This document shows, one piece after another, positions 5,633 through 14,400 of a stretch of 22,478 nt of DNA. A program made the translations under genes and the position numbers. Under the pieces are notes generated by a model. It worked only from the letters and a program-made list of their open reading frames with translations. It was not told the origin of the DNA and searched no databases. Source of the DNA: Prevotellaceae bacterium (GTDB taxonomy: Bacteria; Bacteroidota; Bacteroidia; Bacteroidales; UBA932); the NCBI GenBank assembly GCA_031257655.1, contig JAIROF010000183.1, positions 1-22,478 of the forward strand, in the 5' to 3' direction. The first letter of the stretch is position 1. The number at the start of each line of letters is the position of its first letter.

Positions 5633-7291
5633 CTACTTCGGGTATCCTGGGTTTTGTGCGTTGGGGTCGCTGGCGAAATCTTCGTTGGTTTTTATTTCGT
5701 CGTCGGGTATGGGGTATCGTTGGTAGAAAGCGGGTATGGGGTTTCCGCCATGCTCCTCGTTTGCCCAGCGGTTTCGGGCGCTGACCAGCTCCACAAAGAG
5801 CCCCGTTCGGATGAGGTCTATGCGGCGCCAGCCCTCAAAGCAGAGCTCGCGCATGCGCTCATCCATGAGGTTTTTGATGAAGTCGCCCGCAGGGGTTGGC
5901 ATTGGCGGCGCTCCGCTGCCGCCCCAGGCGCGGTCTCTCACTTTCTGCACGTAGGCGTTGTGGTCGCCGTCGGCGCCCGTTGAGCCGGTGCGGTAGAGGC
6001 ATTCGGCGTAGAGCAGGTAAATGTCCGCCAGGCGAATGAGGGGGTGATTTTTGCCGGAGTTCCACATGTTGGCATAGGTACCGTGCTTTTCGTCTGTGCG
6101 TATGTCCTCAAACTTTCTGATATGTGGCTCCAGCTCGTCTGTGCAGCCCGTCCAGGAGAGAGGAATTGCAGAGGTTGGGACGGTGTCGTAGGTTGTCACC
6201 TCACCTTCGTCTGTTTTGGTAACCTTCATTTTGACGTAGGTAAAGTCGTAGCGCAAGCTGACGTTTTTGCGCAGGTCGCCCTCCTCCCATAGCCCGTTAT
6301 TCTCAACGGTTTGGTAGGCAAATGGCGTAGGCAGCAGAAAGTCGTAGCCCGAGAAGTAGCAGCCATTCCCAAACAAAGCGTCTATAGCGCGAGAGCCGCA
6401 GTCAAACTCCCAGTAGTTTTGGTCGGGGAAGGGGTTGGTAAATTGCAGCTCGAAGATGGCCTCGGAAGTGTTTTGCTGCCACACGTCGGGGTTGAGGTCG
6501 TTGTTGAAGAGGGTAGCAAAGTTTGGCACCAGGCTGTATCGTCCTTTCATCACCTCCTCGAAGCACTTTTTCGCTTCATCGTAGCTGCGCAGACCCGTTT
6601 CGTCCGGGGCGCACATGTAGGCTTTTCCGAGCATAGCCCAGGCTGCACCGGAGGTGGTTCGCTTGGGGTCGCTTTGCGTGGGGGGCAAGGTTTGGGCGGC
6701 TGTTTTAAAGTCGTTAATAATGTAGCTCCACACGTCTGAGAGGGGCTGCCTCCCTGTACCCAGCTCGCCGGAGCGGCTGATGTCGATGATTGGGATTTCG
6801 CCAAAGAACATGCTCAGCTCAAACATTCCCAGGGCGCGAAAGAAGCTGGCTTGCCCCAGCAGCGCCTGGGAGGCCTCCGTTTGCTCTATTTTGCCCAGCA
6901 CGTCCACCACCTTGGCGGCGGAGACTACGAGCGGCCAGCGCTTTGCCCATATCTGCGCCACCTGCGGCGAGGTTGGCGCCAGCAATCCGTTGTACTTGTC
7001 CAGCCCCGACTGGTCTTTTTCGGAGGATAGCTGGAAGGCGCCCTGCTGGGTTTCGTCCAAGCCGAGGTTAATCATCAAGCCGTTTCGTCCGGCGCGGAGG
7101 TCGCGGTAAACGGTGTATAGCCCATCTACCAGCGGCACTACGTTGTTGATGTCGCTAAACACTTGCTCTTCGGTGAGCGCTATTTTGGACTCCTGATTCA
7201 GAAAATCCGAGCAGGAGGTAATGCCTGCTGCCGCCGCCATGCACAAGGAGGCTGCTCCGGCCATCGCCATGTTTTTTACCATAGTATTCAT
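5633..7291 (-). CDS. SusD/RagB-like outer-membrane glycan-binding lipoprotein
   Basis: A 552-aa SusD-family protein that would sit on the cell surface as the lid of the SusC transporter and bind the oligosaccharide. From ATG 7291 (MNTMVKNMAMAGAASLCMAA) there is a lipoprotein signal ending in ITSC, with Cys27 as the lipidated residue. The N-terminal part has the usual NxxLxLxEE-like opening after the cysteine (FLNQESKIALTEEQVFSDIN). The C-terminal part carries the family segments HPLIRLADIYLLYAECLYRT and FIKNLMDERMRELCFEGWRR. Length and order are normal. The longer start at 7327 adds residues with no signal logic and is not preferred. It follows SusC by 38 bases and is certainly in its operon. 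Which sugar it binds cannot be read from the sequence. Confidence 0.95.
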   Translation of the reverse strand: MNTMVKNMAMAGAASLCMAAAAGITSCSDFLNQESKIALTEEQVFSDINNVVPLVDGLYTVYRDLRAGRNGLMINLGLDETQQGAFQLSSEKDQSGLDKYNGLLAPTSPQVAQIWAKRWPLVVSAAKVVDVLGKIEQTEASQALLGQASFFRALGMFELSMFFGEIPIIDISRSGELGTGRQPLSDVWSYIINDFKTAAQTLPPTQSDPKRTTSGAAWAMLGKAYMCAPDETGLRSYDEAKKCFEEVMKGRYSLVPNFATLFNNDLNPDVWQQNTSEAIFELQFTNPFPDQNYWEFDCGSRAIDALFGNGCYFSGYDFLLPTPFAYQTVENNGLWEEGDLRKNVSLRYDFTYVKMKVTKTDEGEVTTYDTVPTSAIPLSWTGCTDELEPHIRKFEDIRTDEKHGTYANMWNSGKNHPLIRLADIYLLYAECLYRTGSTGADGDHNAYVQKVRDRAWGGSGAPPMPTPAGDFIKNLMDERMRELCFEGWRRIDLIRTGLFVELVSARNRWANEEHGGNPIPAFYQRYPIPDDEIKTNEDFASDPNAQNPGYPK

Positions 7292-7329
7292 GATAGTCTT
7301 GTTTTTATAAGTTTGACAGTTTAACACGT

Positions 7330-10300
7330 TTAGAAGCTAAGGTTAACACCAAAGACATACATTTTTGTAGGGGGATACCAGTCTCCCATTTCGGGGTCAA
7401 ATCCTCTGTAGGGGGTGAGGCAAAATAGGTTTGAGCCGGTAGCGTAGAAGCGCACGTTGCTCAGGCCAACTTTTCCGGAGAGGCTTGCCGGGAGGGTGTA
7501 GGCGAGGGTGATGGCCGAGAGGCGCAGGAAGGAAGCGTCCTGCACGCTGAAGTCCATGTTGCTTGCGCTGTAGTGGGGATAGTCTTCGCCCGATAAGGGG
7601 ACAGCAACGGGTCTGGGGAACTCTGCGCCCGTGTTGTCCGCCGTCCACGTGTTGTTGAGGAGGTCGAGAGAGGCGGCGCTTTCGCCGGTGCTGTTAATAA
7701 GGCCTTCGTAGTATGGGCTTAGCTTTTTGGCGCCGTATGAGTAGGAGAATACAGCGTTGAGGGCAATTCCCTTCCATGAAAGCTCGGTTGAGAATCCGCC
7801 GTAGAACTTGGGGTCGGTAGAGCCGATCACCACGCGGTCGGCATCCGTAATTTCGCCGTCATTGTTGGCGTCTAATGGGTACAAGTCACCCGGGCTTACG
7901 TTGTTTCCGTTCCAGCGGTCAACCACCGTGCCGTCGTCGCGGGTAAACTTCACGGGGCGCCCTTGGAAAAGCGGGTTACCGTCGGCGTCGGTGGTAAAGT
8001 CCACCGCCTGGGCAATGCCGCCCGTTTGCAGAATGTAAATCGTGTTGCGCGATTCTCCCAGAAAGAGGTTGCCTGTTTTTTCAATCTGGCGGTCGCCGTT
8101 GATGTTGTACACGACGTCCTTGTTTCCGTAGAGCTGGGTCACCTCGTTTTTGTCTGCCGAGATGGTGGCGGCCACGTTCCACTCAAAGTCGCCCGCTTTG
8201 ACTACGGTGGCATCCACGGAAAGCTCCACACCCTTGTTGGTAATGGCGCCAATGTTTTCTACAATTTCGGAGAAGCCCGTGGTGGCCGGCAGCGAATGGG
8301 TCATCAGCAGGTCTTTGTTTTCGATGTAAAAGGCGTCTGCTGCGATGCGCACCCTGCTTCCGAGCAGGTCGATGTCGAGGCCGAGGTTGTACTGCTTTTG
8401 TTTTTCCCACGAAATATCTTCGTTTCCTTTGCGTCCCTGCGCCACGTAGTTTGTTTGCTGGTTGCTCACGCTGGGGTTGTAGAGAGATCGGAAGGCAAAG
8501 TCGCCTATTTCCTGATTACCCACCATTCCGAATCCCGCCCTGAGCTTGAGCCTGCTGAGGAAGTTTTGGTCATCCAGCAAGTTTTTCATAAATTGCTCCT
8601 CCGTGGCGTTCCATGCCGCCGAAAAGGAGGGGAAAGCGCCCCACTGTTTTTCCTCCATGAACTTGGACGATCCGTCGTAGCGGAGGGTTGCGGTGAGGAG
8701 GTAGCGGTCGGCGTAGGCGTAGTTGGCGCGCGCCACACCGGCAAGGAGGGTTGAGGTGCTAAATTCGGAGCCGATGTCATGCTGCTCTCTCAGGTATGCA
8801 GCGTTGAGGCGGTAGTATGAAAGCAGGTTGGTGCCAAAGCCATTTCCTGTGGCATAGGTATAGTCGCGGTCGTTGCGGGTGACAGAGGCGCCCGCGAGCA
8901 GGTTGAAGCGGTGGTTGCCTGTCACCTTTTCGTAGGTAATGGTGTTGTCCCACTGCAGGATGGTACGGTGGTCGCGCGTGTGGGCGGCCTGCCCGTACTG
9001 TGAGTAGCGTTTGGCCTCCTGAATGTCGTTGGGGGTGTACTTGTATCGCGCCTCCTGCACGTAGTCCAGCGCAAAGGTGGTGCGAAGATTTAAGCCTTCA
9101 ATGGGGTTAAGGTTGATGTAGCTCGACGAAAGCAGGCGGTTGCGTATCCTGTCGTTTTCTATGCCCAGCGAACGAATAGGATTCATGTTGTTGTTTGAAT
9201 CAAAATAGCGGTAGCCCAGCGTGGGCAGGTATCCGTTAGCGTCCAAGTAAGCCTGCAAGGTGGGTTCTTCGGCAGGGTTTATGGGCAGCATGGGGTTGGC
9301 GTTCCAGGCGCCTTGCAGTATGTAGTCGTCCACCGTTTCATCTGTAGTTCGGGTAAAGGAGGTGTTGGTACCCACCTTTAGCCAGGATTTTACGAGCTGC
9401 TCGGCGTTGATGCGTCCGGTGTACTTGGTCAGGCCGGTATTTTTGACCAGCCCTTTGTGGTCGGAGTAGCCAAAGCTCAGGTAGTAGGCGTTTCTGTCCG
9501 AGCCGCCGGTAAAGCTCAACAGGTGGTCTTGCTGTAAGCCCGGTTGGGTAACCTCCTTAACCCAGTCGTAGTTTTTGTTGTCGCGGTAAGCCACCTTCTC
9601 ATATTCGGCAAACAGCACTATGCTCGTAGGGGTTGGCGTGCCGATAGGGGCATTAAGGAAATTGCTAATATACTCGTCAAGATAGGCGGGGTTTTTGGCG
9701 TACACCGATGAGCTGCGAAAACCGTTGAGGTAGGCTAAGTAGCGCAGCTCGTAGAGGTCTTTGGCGCCCATTTTTTGGGGCGAATTGGCCCACTGCTGTA
9801 TGCCTACCCAGCTGTCGTAGGTCACCTTTCCCTCGCCGGCCTTTCCCTTTTTGGTGGTGATGAGCACCACTCCGTTGGAGGCGCGGGAGCCGTAGAGGGC
9901 GGTAGCCGAAGCGTCCTTTAGCACCTCTATAGACGCCACGTCGTTGACGTTGATGGCGCTCCAGCCCGATCCGAAGTTATCCATCACCAAGCCGTCCACC
10001 ACGTAGATGGGGTCGGTGGTGGTGCTGATGGAGTTGGTGCCGCGGATTTTGATGGAGGCGTCGTCGGTAGGCTTGGCGGCCTGAGAAATGAACACGCCGG
10101 CCACGCGCCCCTGAATGGCCTCGTTGATGGTGGTAACGGGTTTTTCTTCCAGCGTTTTGGAGGTCACGCTGCTCACGGCGCCCGTCAGGTCGCTCTTGCG
10201 AAGCGATGCGCCTACGACCACCACCTCGTCGAGGTCAACGGCGGATTCCGCCAGGCTAACGTTGACCACCGCGCGCCCGTCCACCCTCACCGTTTGGGTT

Positions 10301-10536
10301 TGGTAGCCCATGAGCTGAAACTTCAGGCTGGCTGCTCCCTCTGCGGTAATGGCGTAGCTGCCGTCCACGCCGGTGAGCGCCCCCGTGGTGGCGCCAACAA
10401 CGCTCACCGTTACGCCCGCCACAGGCTCCTGCGTTTTGGCGTCGGTTACCCGGCCGCTCACCACCGGCTGGGCATGCACCATCCCGCCGCACAGCAGCAG
10501 GGAGACGCCCAGTAGAATGTGTATTACTCTTTTCAT
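7330..10536 (-). CDS. SusC/RagA-like TonB-dependent outer-membrane transporter
   Basis: A 1068-aa SusC-type transporter. Order: signal peptide (1-22, ends VHAQ), a carboxypeptidase-regulatory-like domain (about 24-98, PVVSGRVTDAKTQEPVAGVT), the TonB-box-like DLDEVVVVG (101-109), plug domain (about 113-230, with IQGRVAGVFIS, SIKIRGTNSI, PIYVVDGLVM, IEVLKDASATALYGSRASNG), then the beta-barrel ending in aromatic Phe (FGVNLSF). It imports oligosaccharides across the outer membrane using TonB energy, together with the SusD partner encoded next. No regulator (SusR, hybrid two-component, or sigma/anti-sigma pair) is encoded in the window. No promoter box was found in the 70 bases between its ATG and the divergent antitoxin gene. 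Confidence 0.96.
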   Translation of the reverse strand: MKRVIHILLGVSLLLCGGMVHAQPVVSGRVTDAKTQEPVAGVTVSVVGATTGALTGVDGSYAITAEGAASLKFQLMGYQTQTVRVDGRAVVNVSLAESAVDLDEVVVVGASLRKSDLTGAVSSVTSKTLEEKPVTTINEAIQGRVAGVFISQAAKPTDDASIKIRGTNSISTTTDPIYVVDGLVMDNFGSGWSAINVNDVASIEVLKDASATALYGSRASNGVVLITTKKGKAGEGKVTYDSWVGIQQWANSPQKMGAKDLYELRYLAYLNGFRSSSVYAKNPAYLDEYISNFLNAPIGTPTPTSIVLFAEYEKVAYRDNKNYDWVKEVTQPGLQQDHLLSFTGGSDRNAYYLSFGYSDHKGLVKNTGLTKYTGRINAEQLVKSWLKVGTNTSFTRTTDETVDDYILQGAWNANPMLPINPAEEPTLQAYLDANGYLPTLGYRYFDSNNNMNPIRSLGIENDRIRNRLLSSSYINLNPIEGLNLRTTFALDYVQEARYKYTPNDIQEAKRYSQYGQAAHTRDHRTILQWDNTITYEKVTGNHRFNLLAGASVTRNDRDYTYATGNGFGTNLLSYYRLNAAYLREQHDIGSEFSTSTLLAGVARANYAYADRYLLTATLRYDGSSKFMEEKQWGAFPSFSAAWNATEEQFMKNLLDDQNFLSRLKLRAGFGMVGNQEIGDFAFRSLYNPSVSNQQTNYVAQGRKGNEDISWEKQKQYNLGLDIDLLGSRVRIAADAFYIENKDLLMTHSLPATTGFSEIVENIGAITNKGVELSVDATVVKAGDFEWNVAATISADKNEVTQLYGNKDVVYNINGDRQIEKTGNLFLGESRNTIYILQTGGIAQAVDFTTDADGNPLFQGRPVKFTRDDGTVVDRWNGNNVSPGDLYPLDANNDGEITDADRVVIGSTDPKFYGGFSTELSWKGIALNAVFSYSYGAKKLSPYYEGLINSTGESAASLDLLNNTWTADNTGAEFPRPVAVPLSGEDYPHYSASNMDFSVQDASFLRLSAITLAYTLPASLSGKVGLSNVRFYATGSNLFCLTPYRGFDPEMGDWYPPTKMYVFGVNLSF

Positions 10537-10552
10537 AATGATTTTTTTTTAA

Positions 10553-10581
10553 TTGATAAATAGATTAATTTCGTATATTTG
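10553..10581 (+). promoter_or_regulatory. Bacteroidota-type promoter of the toxin-antitoxin pair
   Basis: TTG at 10553-10555 (-33), an 18-base spacer, and TATATTTG at 10574-10581 (-7 TAnnTTTG). Start would be near 10588, about 19 bases before the antitoxin ATG at 10607. A second box-like TACATTTG (10597-10604) is too close to the ATG to serve. Confidence 0.55.
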
Positions 10582-10606
10582 CCAAACACATTTAAATACA
10601 TTTGCT

Positions 10607-10840
10607 ATGACGCAGATACTTTTTAAGAACGATATAGACCAAAACAAGATTGATGTTTTGCTGCATCTTATTAAGTCTTGGAACATTGACGCTGAGGTAA
10701 TGCCCTCTGCCTCCCCCAAGAGCAGGCGCAAAAAGAACGAACCTCTTACGCTGGCGGTTGGCATGTGGGAGGGGCGCGATATTGACGACCGGCAGCTTCG
10801 CGAAAAAGCTTGGGGTACCGCTAAAAGAGCCAAGCAATGA
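10607..10840 (+). CDS. Antitoxin of a VapBC-like (PIN) toxin-antitoxin pair
   Basis: A 77-aa protein whose C-terminal segment LAVGMWEGRDIDDRQLREKA (with WG following) matches the toxin-binding tail common to antitoxins of PIN toxins (G-x-W-x-x-R-D-I-x-x-x-x-L-R-x-x-A-W). The N-terminal part (MTQILFKNDIDQNKIDVLLH) would be the dimerisation/DNA-binding part, but I do not recognise the fold. Start ATG 10607 is preferred over 10553 because the promoter box TATATTTG lies between them. The stop TGA overlaps the toxin start as ATGA (10837-10840), the usual translational coupling. It appears intact although its toxin is broken. Confidence 0.8.
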   Translation: MTQILFKNDIDQNKIDVLLHLIKSWNIDAEVMPSASPKSRRKKNEPLTLAVGMWEGRDIDDRQLREKAWGTAKRAKQ

Positions 10841-11345
10841 TACTTTGCGACACCAACGTTCTTATAGAACTCTACAGGTGTAATACAGAAATCATTGCTG
10901 CCGTTGAGCATATCCATCAAGCCAATATTGCGATTTCGGGGAACCTCTAAAAACCCCAAACTCTGCGTTATGCTCCTTCTGCAAAATGCTCATTTACTTT
11001 AGTAAACTCCGCTTTTGCCTCAGTCGCAAGCCTTGATTTTGGGGTTTTTAGAGGTTCCCTTCGGATGTTACCCGTGCCGAACTTTTTGTGGGAGCATCGA
11101 ATAAACGTGAATTGCAAAGACTTCAAAAAGACGCCAACAAATTGCTCATATTGCCTATTCAAGAACAAATCTCGACGACCTCAATAAGCTTGCTGGGAAA
11201 ATACACTTTGTCGCACGGCTTGGACTTTCACGATGCGCTGATTGCCGCCACTGCCGCCTACCACCACATCAGCCTGTTTACGCTTAACGTCAAAGATTTT
11301 CTTTTCATCTCGGAGGTAACGCTTTACCATCCCCCCTACTCCTAA
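10837..11345 (+). pseudogene. PIN-domain toxin (VapC-like) interrupted by a miniature inverted-repeat element
   Basis: The 5' part (10837-10938) encodes MILCDTNVLIELYRCNTEII and 14 more residues, with the first PIN aspartate D5. It then enters the inserted element and stops at TAA 10948-10950, leaving 37 aa. The 3' part (11064-11345) continues DVTRAELFVGASNKRELQRL and includes GLDFHDALIAATAAYHH with the third acidic residue. Joining codon 34 (ends 10938) to GAT at 11064 gives a continuous 127-aa PIN protein reading IAISDVTRAELFVGA, a normal length and normal motif. All expected acidic residues (D in CDTN, E in RAEL, D in FHDAL) survive in the two parts. An RNase toxin is the known family role; as it stands it should be inactive. 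Confidence 0.88.
10939..11059. mobile_element. 121-bp miniature inverted-repeat element inserted in the PIN toxin gene
   Basis: The ends are 22-bp perfect inverted repeats starting GGGAACCTCTAAAAACCCCA (10939-10960 and 11038-11059). TTCG is present on both sides (10935-10938 and 11060-11063), consistent with a 4-bp target-site duplication. Inside, GCAAAA/TTTTGC and TTTACT/AGTAAA continue the symmetry, so the whole element can fold as a long hairpin. It has no coding capacity and must have been mobilised by a transposase encoded elsewhere. A diverged relative lies at 3993-4117. Confidence 0.9.
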
Positions 11346-11371
11346 CATTCTCGGCCTCCGGCTTTCGGATT

Positions 11372-11414
11372 GCACCGGAAAGCCCCCCACCGCTTGCGGG
11401 GAGCTCTCCGGTGC
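11372..11414. terminator. Strong hairpin between converging genes, probable bidirectional terminator
   Basis: The stem GCACCGGA / TCCGGTGC (11372-11379, 11407-11414) continues inside with AGC/GCT and CCCC/GGGG. A second small hairpin GCGCTTCcGAAGCGC follows at 11413-11427. It lies in the 98-base gap between the end of the PIN toxin (+) and the end of the propeller gene (-). No T-run, so termination is inferred from position only. Confidence 0.45.
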
Positions 11415-11443
11415 GCTTCCGAAGCGCGCTTGCACGCCGAAGC

Positions 11444-14400
11444 TTAGAGGGCCACCTTCCTCACCTCCGCAGCGCTGCCCACGCGGAGCACCACGAGGTA
11501 CACTGCGCCCTGCTGCAAGCCGGAGATTTGGGTGTTGCCGGCAAGCGCGCCGGTTTTTGACCAAACCTTGGCGCCGGTAACGCTGTAAACCGTCAGCTCG
11601 GCCTCCCGTGCAATGTCGGTAGCAACAACGATGGCCTCGCCGCTCTTGTAGGCAGCGAAGCTGCCGGGGAGGGCTTTCTCCACGCCAGTGTTGCCGCCGC
11701 CGCCGCCGCCGCCGCCAATAGTAAGGGTGGCGGTAGCAAAGGCGCTGGTTTTGCCGTTGACGCCCACCGCCTGCACGCCCACAGTATATTCGCCGCCTGC
11801 AATTCCGCTGAGGCTATAGGCGCTGGTGTGGAGCAGCGGGGCATGGTCGAGGCTTACCTTGAGTGCGCCGGTGGCTTCGTTTACCGGAAGCAGGCTGGTA
11901 ATAAAGCCCTGCCTTTTTGCAAAGATGTTGTAGCGCAGGGTAGGCGCTGCTGAGGCAGTCCAGCTGAGATTAATCTGGCCATCGGCATCCGAAGTAGCGG
12001 AGAGACCTGTGGGCGTAGCCGGAGCAGCGGGGGTGGCACTGCCCGTGTTTCTAAGCAGCACAACGCCCGATTCACCGGTCGCAAAAACGTCCATTTTCCC
12101 GTCCTTATCGTAGTCCACCACGCTTACGGTGCCGTCTCCCAAATTGCCGCTTCCGAGCAAGGGCTGACGATAGTAAACGCCATTGGAGGTTCGGTAGTTG
12201 ACGGCGCTTCCTTTGCGGTTGGACTTTTCGGCAAAATCACTCTGGCCGGAGGTAATAATATCGGGCAAGCCGTCATCGTTGAGGTCAACCCAGGTAACGC
12301 TCGAGTTGCAGGTTTCCCCCAGCCCGTTCCCCATCATGCCGGGTTGTCCTGTGCCAATGGCCTGCGTTGTGGGGTTGTAGGGGAATACTATTGCATTCCA
12401 CCACTCAAAACCGCTATATTCGGTATAGCTGTTCAAGTCGGCGTTGTATTTATAGCTCGGCCCCGATCCGGTAATAAGCGCATCCAAGTATCCATCGGCG
12501 TTAACATCTACCCATGTAACTTCGCCGCCCTCTGTACCGAATACTTTTTGGCCATCATCGGGATGGCCAAAGTCGGCGCCATTGAGCTGGAGCTTAGTTT
12601 CGGTAAACACGCCGTCGCTATGGCCGGTAAATACCGCCGAAAGCCATCCTTCACTATCTCTGTAGCCGCTAAAAAGGATGTCTAAGTAGCCGTCCTTATT
12701 GTAGTCTCCCCAGGCAATGCCGCCACCGTTGCCGTCAATAAGCCCGATAGCTGCGTTGTCTTGCAGCTCAAAGCTTTCGCCGCCCTTATTTTTGAAGATT
12801 CTAAAGTGGCGCTCGGTGTCGCCGGCATCGGGGTCGGTGTAGCGCGCAGCAATGAGCACATCCTGATAGCCGTCTTTGTTGTAATCGGCAACGGCAATGT
12901 TGCGGGATATGCCGCCGGACTTTTCGAAATCAAAGGGATAAAAATCGTCGCTCAGGGTAACCACCTCGCTCAGCGAGTATGCCCCAAAGACGTAGGCGCC
13001 CTTGAAAACTTTTGTAACCGATTTTTTGTCCGCAGCGTCATCGGTCACTACGGTAGCACCGGCAAGGATGAGGTCGAGGACGCCATCGTTGTCGTAGTCC
13101 AACCATGCCGCCGCAGCGCTGTAAAGCCCCGGAAGCGAAGATCCGAACACCGTTGTAGTGACGTCCGTAAATGTGCCATCGCCATTGTTCCTATAGAACC
13201 ATGAACGGGCAGTGCCGTCATCGGCATATACACCCCAAACCAGCACGTCGAGGTTGCCGTCGTTGTCGTAGTCGCCCCACGCGGCGCCGCTACCTCTTGT
13301 CAGATTTACGGGGAACGCTGCCGTTCCGCCAACAGGAGTTGCAATCTGCGTAAATGCCACGGTATCCACTGCGGCAGGGGCAGGAAGGGGAGGAATGACG
13401 ACAGGTGGCGCACTCGCAGAGGTGTTTTTGTACAGGACAGGCTCAACGTAGTTGCCCGTGATAACAAAATCCAAATCGTTGTCGCTGTCAATGTCCACAA
13501 GGCTTACCATTCCTCTGGTAATTTGAGACAGGATTACGGTGAGCGTTTTCGTAAATGTGCCGTCGCCATTATTATAGTAAACGCCACCATTAGCGTCTCC
13601 TATTTCTACCACATCAGCGAAGCCGTCCTTGTTGATGTCGCCAACGGCTACGGCAGATTTGCTTGTTGCCCCAATGCCATGGCCGGATACTTCGGTAAAT
13701 GTACCGTCTCCATTATTACGGGATAGATTGGCATGCCACCATTGCCAGCCACCATCATACCATGCATATCCGGTAACAAGAGCATCCAAGTCGCCATCAT
13801 TGTCATAATCTATCCAAGCCACCTCGCCTTCAAAGACGCCGGGAGTAGGTAGCGCTACGTGGTCAAAGGTTCCGTCTCCGTTATTCTTATACACCCCGGA
13901 GTATCCTGTGTCGTCGGAGGATGACCTGCCATTGTACAGGATGTCGGGCTTGCCGTCGCCGTTGAAGTCGCCCCAAGCCACGGCCATACGCTGGTAAACC
14001 GTAAACCCACCGCCGTTGTAGGGCGCAGCTTGGAGCGCGAAGCCACCCGAAGCGCCGTTGTTTTTGTAAAGCGAAAAGATGGGAGTACCATCGCTATCCC
14101 CCGCCAGCAAAATGTCGGGGTAGCCGTCGCCATCGTAGTCGGCTACGGTGATTAAGCGACCGGGGGTATCCTCGTTATGGCTTTTTAGCGTCGGCAGCGT
14201 AATGGCTGCATCTGCGGCCAGCGCATAATTGCCGGTAGCGCCGGCGTTTTTGTAAACCGTAGCTACGACAGCGCTTCCGTCATGTCCGGAAATAATCAGG
14301 TCTAAGCTGCCGTCCTTGTCGTAGTCCAGCCATGCAACAGCGCCTTGCCACAGCATGGAGGGAGGCGTACCGAAAACGGCGCTTGTGGCATCGGTAAACG

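Noticed and set aside
7963..8754. 263-aa ORF on the + strand antisense to SusC
   Set aside because: The SusC frame is unambiguous here, and the antisense product has no recognisable domain.
11088..11345. Independent gene starting at GTG 11088
   Set aside because: It is the 3' part of the PIN toxin; the family motif continues upstream to 11064 and joins the 5' part across the inserted element.
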